A stretch of DNA of 64,000 nucleotides. Source: Prosthecobacter debontii (lineage in GTDB: Bacteria; Verrucomicrobiota; Verrucomicrobiia; Chthoniobacterales; Chthoniobacteraceae). The notes below the pieces were generated by a model, which saw only the letters and a list, made by a program, of their open reading frames with translations, searched no databases and had not been told where the DNA came from. Positions 1-7,956 of the stretch are shown piece by piece (positions within the stretch are counted from its first letter, which is position 1; each line of letters begins with the position of its first letter). The translations under genes and the position numbers were made by a program. Where the stretch lies: the NCBI GenBank assembly GCA_945861385.1, contig CAMAUI010000004.1, positions 1-64,000 on the forward strand. Reading direction: 5' to 3'.

Positions 1-1
1 C

Positions 2-538
2 AAATACCCGGCGGATTGGGCGCCGGAGAAGAAAATCGAAAGATTTTTGACGGATGAAGCGCGGCGCGGTGTCGCAGCGGGCACGCAGAACCAGGCGATG
101 AACGCGCTGATGTTCTTTTACAAGGCGGTGCTCAAGGTGCAGGTCGGGGCGCGGTGGCGCAGTGAGACTGATTATTCGCACGGCGGCAATGACGGCCTGC
201 GTGGCATTTCCCCGAAGCAGACGGCGGAGAACCTCGCCGGGATCATCAAACGCGCACGGGCGAAGTTCCCGGCGCTCACGGTGATCGTCGCGGGAATGCA
301 GATGCCCGGAAACATGGGCCGCGAATTCGTGGAGCAATTCAGCGCGGTCTTTCCGAGCGTCGCCAAGGAAAACGACGCCGTGCTGCTGCCCTTTCTCATC
401 GAAGGCGTCGGTGGTATCGCGGAGTTCAATCAAGCCGACTTGATCCACCCGAACGCCGAGGGGCAGAAGCGCGTCGCCGGGAATGTCTGGGCGGTCCTGA
501 AGAAGGTCGTGGAAGCACGCGGAACGGGACGGAAGTAG
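2..538 (+). CDS. chimeric ORF: integrase N-terminal piece fused to SGNH/GDSL esterase C-terminus (left end open)
   Basis: The frame is open to the left edge, so the true start may lie outside the window; an internal TTG at 47 is possible. Residues up to about 'FYKAVLKVQVG' resemble the N-terminal SAM-like core-binding domain of tyrosine recombinases. From 'GGNDGLRG' onward the protein matches the TesA/arylesterase branch of SGNH hydrolases: block III GGND and the block V D-x-x-H region 'ADLIHPNAEGQ' are present. The block I GDS nucleophile and oxyanion segment are missing, so hydrolase activity is unlikely. No integrase catalytic domain follows. The in-frame junction lies at about 145-180. 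I read this as a recombination scar that happens to remain open. The family assignments are solid; function is doubtful. Confidence 0.6.
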   Translation, partial: KYPADWAPEKKIERFLTDEARRGVAAGTQNQAMNALMFFYKAVLKVQVGARWRSETDYSHGGNDGLRGISPKQTAENLAGIIKRARAKFPALTVIVAGMQMPGNMGREFVEQFSAVFPSVAKENDAVLLPFLIEGVGGIAEFNQADLIHPNAEGQKRVAGNVWAVLKKVVEARGTGRK

Positions 539-552
539 CGTTCGGCTGGCGG

Positions 553-933
553 CTATCGCCAACGGCAGATATGGCCGATGCTTTTCGCCAAGCGTCGGAC
601 TTCAGCGTAGATGTCGCGTGGCAGCGCGCGACGTTTACGGGCAGTCATATTCAGAGCGAGGCTCAGTTCCCCATAAAACTCATTCGAAGTCGCCGGGATA
701 AACTCGTGCACCACATGGTGAAGGCGGCCGGCGTCCTCGACGAACCCGGCGGTTCGCAACCTTTCGATCAAAAGATCAACCACGGCCGGGAATTCGTCCG
801 GTCCAGCCAATTGGATTTTCGTGAATGGCCACATTGCGGCTTTGCTGTCTTCCCGCACAATGAACTCCGGGAATGCAGCCGCCGAGAAGTATCGCGCATT
901 CGGATATCGAGCGGGCCGCCATTCACCCATCAC
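553..933 (-). CDS. small hypothetical protein
   Basis: A 126-residue ORF that I do not recognise as a named family. The C-terminal 80 residues look like a real helical domain: 'VVDLLIERLRTAGF', a conserved-looking His pair 'RLHHVVHEF', then 'EVRRLAKSIGHICRWR' at the extreme end. The N-terminus is less convincing and the start could be the internal Met at 834. It is convergent with the preceding chimeric ORF (14-bp gap). An overlapping plus-strand ORF in the same place has no recognisable features and is treated as its shadow. No signal peptide or membrane segment is seen. Confidence 0.5.
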   Translation of the reverse strand: MMGEWRPARYPNARYFSAAAFPEFIVREDSKAAMWPFTKIQLAGPDEFPAVVDLLIERLRTAGFVEDAGRLHHVVHEFIPATSNEFYGELSLALNMTARKRRALPRDIYAEVRRLAKSIGHICRWR

Positions 934-992
934 TGATCACCAATCACGCATTTCCATCGCCTCACGCAGGACAAACCACTAGCAGTCATCTC

Positions 993-2381
993 ATGCACAA
1001 AAATACCCGCCTTCTTCTCGTCGTCTCGGCGGCGTCGTTCGCGTTCGGGGCGGCGGCAAGTCGCGTATTGTTCGTGCCTGGCGGGGCGGAACCGGAACCG
1101 GCAAAGAGTGACGAGGAGGCTTGGGGCAGGAAGGCGCCCGCAAGATTGCAAACCATCGAAACCGATCGGTGGGACGGACCTTTGCAAGCAGGCAGACCCG
1201 ACAACGGCAAGCAGCCGGCAGACAAGCCGCAAAACGAGAGACGGGATCCGATTCCCGTCTCGGCAAGCGAGGTCCGGCGTCCGTTCGAACAAGGCGCCCG
1301 GATGGATGCGCTTACGGCGAACCGCATTCTCAAGGAGACGCCGGCGGGACCTGCGCGTCGCCGTGCGCTGCATCGCATCGCTCACGACTGGGCGCGGCAG
1401 GACCCCGAGGGCGCGGCTGCCTGGGCCAATGAACTGGAAGCAGCGGATCGTCACGAGACTCTGCGAGAAGTTCTTCATCGGTGGGCGGAAGACAATCCGG
1501 CGGGAGCGGCGAACTACCTGGTGCAATTGCCAACCTCCGAGCAGAACCTTCACATAGTGCACGCCATCGCCCGCCGATGGGCAGAGCAGGACCGGGCAGC
1601 GGCCATGGCGTGGGGGGCGGCGCAGACCAGCCCGGCCAACCGCGAGCGCGCCATCGGAGGTGTGGTGAGTTCCTGGGCGGAGTCCGATCCTCAAGCTGCC
1701 GCCCAATTTGCCGCCTCGATCGAATCAGCCTACGAACGGCATCGTGTCCTGGAGGTTGCTGCCCGGTGCTGGGCCGCCAAGGATTCCGCCGCCGCGGTGG
1801 AATGGGCCCAAAGCCTGCCGGACGAGGAGCGCCAGCGGGCGAACCGGTCAATCCTCCGCGAATTGGCGGAGACAGATCCCCAGCACGCCACCGCGGTTTT
1901 CGAGCAACTGGCCGCCACCGTGACAGCGGAGGCCCGAGGGATGCAAGATTACCGGCGGATGGCCGAGGAGATCGCCTCGGTCTGGTCGTCGAGCAGCCCG
2001 CGAGAGGCCGCGGACTGGGCGGTGGGACTTCCCGAGGCGGGAGAGGTGCGGCGCTCCGCGGTCCGGAGTGTCGCCGATCATTGGTTGCGGATCGACGGCG
2101 CGGCAGCAGGCGAGTGGATCCTGCAACTTCCCGAGGGCGCGACCCGTGATGCCGCGGCCGAACGAGTGGTGCGGACGACGGTGCGGAGCGATCCTGCAGT
2201 GGCGTTCGAGTGGGCGAACAGCCTCAGTGATGAGGGTCACCGCACCGGGCTGATCCGGGATGTGTTCCGCGGGTGGAGTGCGGTGGATGCCGCCTCGGCG
2301 CGTGCAGCGCTTGGCAAAGCCAACCTCTCTCCGCAACAGCTCCGCGAGATCAGCCTCCAGAATGGTCTGGCTCCACCGTAG
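993..2381 (+). CDS. exported helical-repeat protein with W/DP repeats
   Basis: The start at 993 gives a signal peptide or membrane anchor (MHKNTRLLLVVSAASFAFGA), which the longer frame from 873 lacks. After a low-complexity linker, from about residue 100 the protein consists of helical repeats of about 31-35 residues with the consensus 'W...DP.AAA.WA..LP'. Visible examples are 'HDWARQDPEGAAAWA', 'HRWAEDNPAGAANYL', 'SSWAESDPQAAAQFA' and 'DHWLRIDGAAAGEWI'. This is a TPR/HEAT-like solenoid seen in Verrucomicrobiota exported proteins, probably a scaffold for protein contacts. No enzyme motif is visible. The stop codon lies inside a palindromic element at 2379-2487. Repeat architecture and export are well supported; the role is unknown. 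Confidence 0.8.
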   Translation: MHKNTRLLLVVSAASFAFGAAASRVLFVPGGAEPEPAKSDEEAWGRKAPARLQTIETDRWDGPLQAGRPDNGKQPADKPQNERRDPIPVSASEVRRPFEQGARMDALTANRILKETPAGPARRRALHRIAHDWARQDPEGAAAWANELEAADRHETLREVLHRWAEDNPAGAANYLVQLPTSEQNLHIVHAIARRWAEQDRAAAMAWGAAQTSPANRERAIGGVVSSWAESDPQAAAQFAASIESAYERHRVLEVAARCWAAKDSAAAVEWAQSLPDEERQRANRSILRELAETDPQHATAVFEQLAATVTAEARGMQDYRRMAEEIASVWSSSSPREAADWAVGLPEAGEVRRSAVRSVADHWLRIDGAAAGEWILQLPEGATRDAAAERVVRTTVRSDPAVAFEWANSLSDEGHRTGLIRDVFRGWSAVDAASARAALGKANLSPQQLREISLQNGLAPP

Positions 2382-2487
2382 CCCGCATTTCTCACGGCAC
2401 AGAGAGGCGGGCTTCAGCGTGTTTTGTGCGCCTCCGGCGCACAATTTCCGCCACACAGTTTTTCGAACTTGTAAGGAATGCGGGCTA
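2379..2487. repeat. palindromic intergenic element overlapping a stop codon
   Basis: The ends are an 11-bp inverted repeat, TAGCCCGCATT at the left and AATGCGGGCTA at the right. Inside is a perfect 9-bp hairpin, TTGTGCGCC-TCC-GGCGCACAA, followed by TTT. The TAG at the left end is the stop codon of the upstream gene. It could act as a transcription terminator or be a small mobile repeat; the flanking inverted repeat favours the latter. Confidence 0.6.
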
Positions 2488-2618
2488 ACCTTGGAAACGG
2501 CGATGGGAACACGGATTCCCGCACGAAGGCGCAGAGCCGCAAAGAAATGGACACTGCGAATTGTGATGATTCGAGGCGATCAATCTGTTTTCGTGATCAC
2601 CCAATTGCCTTCCATTCC

Positions 2619-3341
2619 ATGAAAACCCTTTTCTTGTTTTTCACTTTCGCGCTGAGTCTCAGTGCTGCGTTTTCGCAGTCTCCCACCGCCGCACCGGCTG
2701 CCGGGAAGACCCAACTTTTCGCGCATTTCCACGCGCTGATGCGGAATTTCGGCAAGGCCAACACCACGAAGGTCGAGATTCTCTCCGGCCCGGAGGCGGT
2801 GAAGATGCTCCGCGGCGAGTCGCCCGGCAAAGTCTGGCAGGCGCGCCTTGGCGAGTCGAAGTTCAAGATCACCATTGAGGACAAGCTGGGCATGGGACTG
2901 CCGGAGACTTTTGAGCGCTTGCAGCGGCTCCCGGTGGAGTATCGCCGTGCGCTGGAGATCGTCTCGGAAGACAAGAAGGACGGCGTGGCCTTTTATGCTG
3001 ATCTGGGTCAAGGTGCGGCAGCCCACGGTTCCCAAAACTATCTGAATTTGGTGAAGGGTGCGGGAGCCGAGGTCATTTCCCATGAGGCTGGACATGTTCT
3101 TGAGCAGCGGGCGACCCGTGCCGATCCGACAGTCTTGGAGAGGTGGAACAAAGCCCGCACTGAAGACGCAGTCTCCATCTCGGCCTACGGCGATAGAGTC
3201 AACCATGAGGATCTCGCCGAGTTTGCGATGCTCTACGCCATTTGCCTCGATGCGGGGAGAGAGCGGCTGGCGGAGTTGAAGGAAAAGTCTCCCCGGCGCT
3301 TCGCCAATTGGCAGGAAATCCTGACGAAGACCAGGAAGTAG
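2619..3341 (+). CDS. exported HExxH protein, putative zinc metallopeptidase
   Basis: The Met at 2619 begins a clear signal peptide (MKTLFLFFTFALSLSAAFSQ); the longer frame from 2478 is not protein-like. The mature part contains 'VISHEAGHVLEQ' with an H-E-A-G-H zinc motif at about residues 155-159, and downstream 'NHEDLAEFAMLY' around residues 195-205. The latter resembles the acidic third-ligand region of HExxH peptidases of the lethal-factor-like/gluzincin type. Length (240 aa) suits a compact secreted peptidase. Substrate and pathway are unknown, and no inhibitor or partner gene is adjacent. A MoxR operon begins 203 bp downstream. The motif is seen directly; peptidase activity is inference. 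Confidence 0.7.
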   Translation: MKTLFLFFTFALSLSAAFSQSPTAAPAAGKTQLFAHFHALMRNFGKANTTKVEILSGPEAVKMLRGESPGKVWQARLGESKFKITIEDKLGMGLPETFERLQRLPVEYRRALEIVSEDKKDGVAFYADLGQGAAAHGSQNYLNLVKGAGAEVISHEAGHVLEQRATRADPTVLERWNKARTEDAVSISAYGDRVNHEDLAEFAMLYAICLDAGRERLAELKEKSPRRFANWQEILTKTRK

Positions 3342-3544
3342 GCGCCGGTTCCGTCTGGTGCTGCGGGCGCGGAGGCAATTGCCTGGCGGTCATGCCCGCC
3401 TCTCGCATGGCGGCTACTACCAACCCAAGGGAGGGGCGCGCACGGGCACCGTGCAGGGCCATTTGTTGCGAGGCGGGCGGAATATCATCTAACGAAAGTG
3501 GCAGGGCGTGTTTGTTGAACCTTCGTCTCCACTACTCAAACATC

Positions 3545-4534
3545 ATGACTTCCGAACTCGCCGCCATTAACGAACAGATCGCCAAAATGCACCCGTACAT
3601 TGACGGGATCGAATCTGAGATCGGGAAGGCGATCATCGGGCAAAAATATCTGGTCGAGCGGATGCTCGTGGGGCTGCTGGCGAACGGGCACGTTTTGCTC
3701 GAAGGCGTGCCGGGGCTGGCGAAGACGGCGACCATCAATGCGCTGGCGCAGACCATTCACACGAAGTTTGCGCGCATCCAGTTCACGCCGGATCTGCTGC
3801 CGAGCGACCTCATCGGGAACCTGATCTACAATCCGCGCGAGGGGACTTACTCGACGAAGAAGGGGCCAATTTTTGCGAACCTGATCCTGGCGGATGAAAT
3901 CAACCGCGCGCCGGCGAAGGTGCAGAGCGCGCTGCTGGAGGCCATGCAGGAGAGGCAGGTGACGCTGGGCGAGGAGTCGCTGCCGCTGCCGAAGCCGTTC
4001 CTCGTGATGGCGACCCAGAATCCAATTGACCAGGAGGGGACGTATTCGCTGCCGGAGGCGCAGGTGGACCGGTTCATGTTGAAGGTGATCGTGGGGTATC
4101 CGAGCGAGGCGGAGGAGAAGCAGATCATGAAGCTGATGGCGAAAACGGCGGTGCGGGAGCCGCTGAAGGCGGTGATCCAGCCGGAGACGATTTTGGAAAT
4201 GCGGAAGCTGGTGGATGCGGTGCATGTGGATGAGGCGATCGAGGATTACATCGTGCGGCTGGTGTTCGCGACGCGGGAGCCGAAGCGGTTTGTGCCGAAG
4301 ATGGACGGGATGATCCGTTTTGGATCGAGCCCGCGCGCGACGATCAACCTGGCGCTGGCTGGGAAGGCGTATGCGTTCCTGCAGGGGCGCGGCTATGTGA
4401 CGCCGCAGGACATCAAGAGCATCGCGCCGGACGTGCTGCGGCACCGGATCATCACGACGTTCGAGGCGGACGCGGATGAGGTGACGAGCGAGCAGATCGT
4501 GGCGCACATCCTGGAGACGGTGGCGGTGCCGTAG
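3545..4534 (+). CDS. MoxR-family AAA+ ATPase (first cluster)
   Basis: A 329-residue MoxR/RavA-type AAA+ ATPase. Walker A is 'GVPGLAKT' at about residues 54-61, Walker B 'LILADEI' around 113-119, and the sensor-1/pre-sensor region 'ATQNPIDQEGTYSLPEAQ' is intact, as is the arginine-containing 'FGSSPRATINLALAGKA' lid segment. The start at 3545 is where family homology begins; the 5' extension to 3242 overlaps the previous gene and is not family-like. Family members act as chaperone-like ATPases that mature or regulate partner complexes, usually with DUF58 and VWA proteins encoded next door, as here. The leader before the ATG is pyrimidine/A-rich with no clear Shine-Dalgarno. It is the first gene of an operon of six overlapping or close genes. 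Confidence 0.93.
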   Translation: MTSELAAINEQIAKMHPYIDGIESEIGKAIIGQKYLVERMLVGLLANGHVLLEGVPGLAKTATINALAQTIHTKFARIQFTPDLLPSDLIGNLIYNPREGTYSTKKGPIFANLILADEINRAPAKVQSALLEAMQERQVTLGEESLPLPKPFLVMATQNPIDQEGTYSLPEAQVDRFMLKVIVGYPSEAEEKQIMKLMAKTAVREPLKAVIQPETILEMRKLVDAVHVDEAIEDYIVRLVFATREPKRFVPKMDGMIRFGSSPRATINLALAGKAYAFLQGRGYVTPQDIKSIAPDVLRHRIITTFEADADEVTSEQIVAHILETVAVP

Positions 4535-4560
4535 GCCGCGGGCGCAGGAATTTTCCGCCA

Positions 4561-5442
4561 ATGATTCCAAAGGAGTGGCTTAAAAAAATCCGCCATGTGG
4601 AGCTGCGTACGGTGCGGCTCGTGGAGGATCTGATGGCGGGGCAGTACCATTCGGTGTTCAAGGGCCGCGGGATGGATTTCGACGAGGTGCGCGAGTACCA
4701 GCCGGGCGACGAGGTGCGGCGCATTGACTGGAATGTGACGGCGCGCACGGGGATTACGCACATCAAGAAGTACGTCGAGGAACGCGAGATGACGGTGATG
4801 CTGCTGGTGGATGCGAGCGCGTCGGGGACGACGGGTTCGGTGGAGCAGAGCAAGCGGGAGCTGGCGGCGGAGCTGGCGGCGGTGCTGGCGTTCAGCGCGA
4901 TCCGGAACAACGACAAGGTGGGCGCGCTGCTTTTCACGGACGGGGCGGAGAAGTACCTGCGGCCGGGAAAGGGACGGCTGCATGTGCTGCGGCTGATCCG
5001 CGATGTGCTGATGTATCAGCCGGCAAAACAGGGGACGGATCTGACGACGGCGCTGCATCACGTGAACAAGGCGCTGCCAAGGCGGGCGGTGATTTTCGTG
5101 ATCTCGGATTTCATGGATGAGGATTTCGAGCGGGCGCTGAAGGTGACGAGCCAGAAGCATGACGTGATCGCGGTGCGGATCGTGGACGGGGCGGAGCGGG
5201 CGCTGCCGGAGCTGGGCTGGGTGACGTTCGAGGATTCGGAGACGGGCGAGGTGGTGGAGTTCAACACGAGCGATCCCAAGGCGCGGGAGGAGTTCGCGGC
5301 GGGAGCCGAGGCGCGGCTGCTGGGGTTGCGGCGGACGTTCCGGAAGTCGGGGATAGATACGATCGAGGCGCAGACGGATCATCCGTACTTGAAGGCGCTG
5401 CTGCAATTTTTCGCGCGCCGCTACCGGAGGCTGCATCCATGA
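4561..5442 (+). CDS. DUF58 domain protein (first cluster)
   Basis: A 293-residue DUF58 protein. The family signature 'VREYQPGDEVRRIDWNVTAR' lies near residues 44-63 and is followed by a VWA-like fold with 'MLLVDASASGT' in place of a perfect MIDAS. DUF58 proteins are the constant partners of MoxR ATPases and are thought to be their clients or adaptors. It follows moxR by 26 bp, and its TGA overlaps the next ATG (ATGA), indicating translational coupling. No membrane segment is seen, so it is probably cytoplasmic or peripheral. Confidence 0.92.
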   Translation: MIPKEWLKKIRHVELRTVRLVEDLMAGQYHSVFKGRGMDFDEVREYQPGDEVRRIDWNVTARTGITHIKKYVEEREMTVMLLVDASASGTTGSVEQSKRELAAELAAVLAFSAIRNNDKVGALLFTDGAEKYLRPGKGRLHVLRLIRDVLMYQPAKQGTDLTTALHHVNKALPRRAVIFVISDFMDEDFERALKVTSQKHDVIAVRIVDGAERALPELGWVTFEDSETGEVVEFNTSDPKAREEFAAGAEARLLGLRRTFRKSGIDTIEAQTDHPYLKALLQFFARRYRRLHP

Positions 5443-5966
5443 ACGAACCGGGGCAGTTGATTGATGACCTGCGGCTGCTCGAGCCGCCGGGATCGTGGGA
5501 GATTTCGCTGTGGATGGCGGGCGCGATCCTGGCGGGCGTGCTGCTGGTGTTCTGGCTGTGGCGGCGGTGGCACTGGAGCACGCGGAACGAGGTTTCGGCG
5601 GAGCAGGCGGAGCGGGCGCTGGTGGATGCGCTGGGGGAATTGGCGCGGCTGTTCGGGCTGGTGGACCGGGAGGAATCGCGGCCTTACGCGATGGAGAGCA
5701 CCGGGATCGTGCGGCGGTTCATCGAGGAACGCTTCGGGGTGCGCGCGCCGAGCCGCTCGACGGAGGAATTCCTGGTGGAGGCGCAACATTCCCCGCGGCT
5801 GGCGACGGCGGCGAAGACGATGCTGGGGGAATACCTGGCGATCTGCGACCTGCTGAAATTTGCGCGGACGCGGGCGAACCGCGATGAGTTGATGCGGCTG
5901 CACGAGGCAGCGGTGAACTTTGTGAAGGTCACGGATACGGCGGCGCGCGCGGAGGTGGCGGCATGA
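5439..5966 (+). CDS. small membrane protein of the MoxR/Bat operon (DUF4381-like)
   Basis: A 175-residue protein with one strong N-terminal transmembrane segment ('MAGAILAGVLLVFWLWRRW', about residues 25-43), then a helical cytoplasmic domain with 'STGIVRRFIEERFGV'. Position, length and architecture match the DUF4381-type proteins that sit between DUF58 and BatA genes in MoxR operons. It overlaps its neighbours on both sides by 4 bp. The probable role is a membrane component of the Bat/VWA complex. The family name is inferred from context more than from diagnostic residues. Confidence 0.75.
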   Translation: MNEPGQLIDDLRLLEPPGSWEISLWMAGAILAGVLLVFWLWRRWHWSTRNEVSAEQAERALVDALGELARLFGLVDREESRPYAMESTGIVRRFIEERFGVRAPSRSTEEFLVEAQHSPRLATAAKTMLGEYLAICDLLKFARTRANRDELMRLHEAAVNFVKVTDTAARAEVAA

Positions 5967-6937
5967 GCGCCATGGATCTGCCGTCGCTGGACAAGCTGCG
6001 CTTCGAGTCGCCGCTGATGCTCTGGCTGCTGCTCCTGCTGCCGCTGTGGATGTGGCTGAGGGGGCGCGTCGCGCCGGTGGCTGCGGTGCGCTTTTCCTCG
6101 AACCTGCTGCTGGCGGAGGCGAGCCGGAAGACGAAGCGGAGCTGGGGCCGTTTCCTGCCGATGTTCCGCTACGTGGCGCTGGCGCTGGCGATCGTCGCGC
6201 TGGCCCGTCCGCAGGTGGACAAAGGAACGTCCACCCGCGAGGCGCAGGGCATCAACATCATGTTCGTGCTGGATTTTTCCGGGACGATGAAGACGAAGGA
6301 TTTCATGCTCGAGGGCAAGCGGGTGAGCCGCGCGGGGGCGATGAAGCGCGTCGTGGCGGAGTTCATCAAGGCGCGGCCCGATGACCGGATGGGCGCGGTG
6401 TTTTTCGACCGCGGCGCACATTTGATCAGTCCGCTGACGCTCGATCACGAGTGGCTGCAGCAGCAGCTCGCGCTGGAGGAGCCGACGGGTGGAACGGCGC
6501 CGGGCTCGGGCATGCTGATCGCGGCGGAGGCGCTCCTGCCGGCGAAGAACCAGACGAAGGTGATCGTGACGGTGACGGATGCGGACCAGGTGAACGAGGG
6601 GGCGCACCCGGAGGAAGTGGCGAAGGTCATCGCGCCGATGGGGATCAAGAATCATGTGATCCAGATGATTGACCGCTCGCAAGTAAGCCGGACTTCTGCA
6701 AGCGGGGAGCTCCTGCAAGCGGTGGCGCGGGCGACGGGCGGGCAATTTTTCAAAGTGACGGACTATGCGGGGCTGCGAAATGTGTACCGGCAGATTGATC
6801 AACTGGAGAAGACGCCTTTCAAGGAGAAGAAGCAGCAGCTTTGGCGGGAGCTGATGGAATGGCTGATGTGGCCGGCGGTGGGGCTTTTGCTGCTGGAATT
6901 CATCCTCGGGCGGACGGTTTGGAGGAAATTGCCATGA
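5963..6937 (+). CDS. batA: VWA-domain membrane protein, BatA-like
   Basis: A 324-residue protein with two N-terminal membrane segments (about residues 18-32 and 66-82), a periplasmic or cytoplasmic VWA domain, and a C-terminal membrane segment ('MWPAVGLLLLEFILG'). The MIDAS-like motif is 'VLDFSGTMK', so the third metal-binding serine position is Thr. The later acidic site reads 'VTVTDADQ' rather than the usual TDG. BatA proteins work with BatB in aerotolerance/stress-associated complexes driven by MoxR. The gene overlaps both neighbours by 4 bp. The symbol is assigned by architecture and order; the altered MIDAS may weaken metal binding. Confidence 0.8.
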   Translation: MSAMDLPSLDKLRFESPLMLWLLLLLPLWMWLRGRVAPVAAVRFSSNLLLAEASRKTKRSWGRFLPMFRYVALALAIVALARPQVDKGTSTREAQGINIMFVLDFSGTMKTKDFMLEGKRVSRAGAMKRVVAEFIKARPDDRMGAVFFDRGAHLISPLTLDHEWLQQQLALEEPTGGTAPGSGMLIAAEALLPAKNQTKVIVTVTDADQVNEGAHPEEVAKVIAPMGIKNHVIQMIDRSQVSRTSASGELLQAVARATGGQFFKVTDYAGLRNVYRQIDQLEKTPFKEKKQQLWRELMEWLMWPAVGLLLLEFILGRTVWRKLP

Positions 6938-7956
6938 AGTTTGTCCAGCCTTCCATCCTGATCGCGGCGGCGCTGGCGCCATTGCTGGCTGCGTGGCTTC
7001 ACGGATACCTGGACCGGCGCGCGCGGCGGAAGCTGGACGGTCTGCTTGCGCCACGGTTGCGTGACCGGCTGCTGGAATCGGTGGATCGCGGGAAGCGGTG
7101 GATCAAGGTGTGCATGCTGGCGCTGGCGTGCGGGCTGTGCCTGGTCGCGCTGGCTCGCCCGCAGTACGGGCTGAAGCCGCTGGCCGCGGAACAGGGATCG
7201 GTGGATTTCATCATCGGGCTGGATTTGTCGCGCTCGATGCTGGCGGAGGATGCCGAGTCGAAATCGCGGCTGGTGCAGGCGAAGGCGGGCATCACGCGGC
7301 TGCTGGACGAGCTGCGCGAGGACCGGGTGGGGCTGATCGGATTTGCGGGCGAATCGTTTCTCGCGGCGCCGATGACGCAGGATCACGAGTCGCTGAAACG
7401 GAACCTGGAATTGCTGTCGCCGACCTTCGTGGAGAAGCAGGGAACCGACATGGCGAAGGCGATCGAGCTCGCGGCGAAGACCTTCAAGAACGGCAAGCAT
7501 GACGCGCAGGCGCTGGTGCTGGTGACGGATGGCGAGCAGTTGCAGGGTGATGCGATGGTGGCGGCGCAGAAGGCGGCGCAGCAAGGGATGCGGGTTTTCA
7601 CGATCGGCGTGGGAAGCATCCTGGGAGCGCGGATTCCGGAGAAGCGGCAGGGAGTGCCGGCGCTGTTTGTGCGGAATGAATTCGGCGGTGACGTGACGAC
7701 GCGGCTGAATGAGCAGGTGTTGCGGCAGCTTGCCGCGAGCGGGCGCGGTTTTTACGTGGCGCTGGGACCGGAGGGCGCGGGCTTGCTCGATGTGTGGAAA
7801 CGCGGACTGCAGCCGCTGGCGAAGACGACGCAATCGAAGCTTTCCAAGGATCTCGAGGATCACTACCAATGGCCGCTGGCGCTCGGCCTGACATTGCTCC
7901 TCGGGGAGATGCTGCTGAGTGACCGCCGGCGAAAAACCCAACCTGCACGCGCATGA
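6934..7956 (+). CDS. batB: VWA-domain membrane protein, BatB-like
   Basis: The start at 6934 overlaps the upstream stop (ATGA), and the frame before it is a shadow of the previous gene. The 340-residue protein has N-terminal hydrophobic segments (about residues 7-20 and 56-70) and a VWA domain with an intact MIDAS 'GLDLSRSM', Thr in 'KQGTDMAKAI' and the acidic 'VTDGEQ'. A C-terminal membrane helix ('PLALGLTLLLGEMLL') follows. This is the BatB arrangement, and the gene follows batA as usual. The two VWA proteins probably form a membrane complex whose assembly depends on the MoxR ATPase encoded five genes upstream. Confidence 0.85.
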   Translation: MKFVQPSILIAAALAPLLAAWLHGYLDRRARRKLDGLLAPRLRDRLLESVDRGKRWIKVCMLALACGLCLVALARPQYGLKPLAAEQGSVDFIIGLDLSRSMLAEDAESKSRLVQAKAGITRLLDELREDRVGLIGFAGESFLAAPMTQDHESLKRNLELLSPTFVEKQGTDMAKAIELAAKTFKNGKHDAQALVLVTDGEQLQGDAMVAAQKAAQQGMRVFTIGVGSILGARIPEKRQGVPALFVRNEFGGDVTTRLNEQVLRQLAASGRGFYVALGPEGAGLLDVWKRGLQPLAKTTQSKLSKDLEDHYQWPLALGLTLLLGEMLLSDRRRKTQPARA

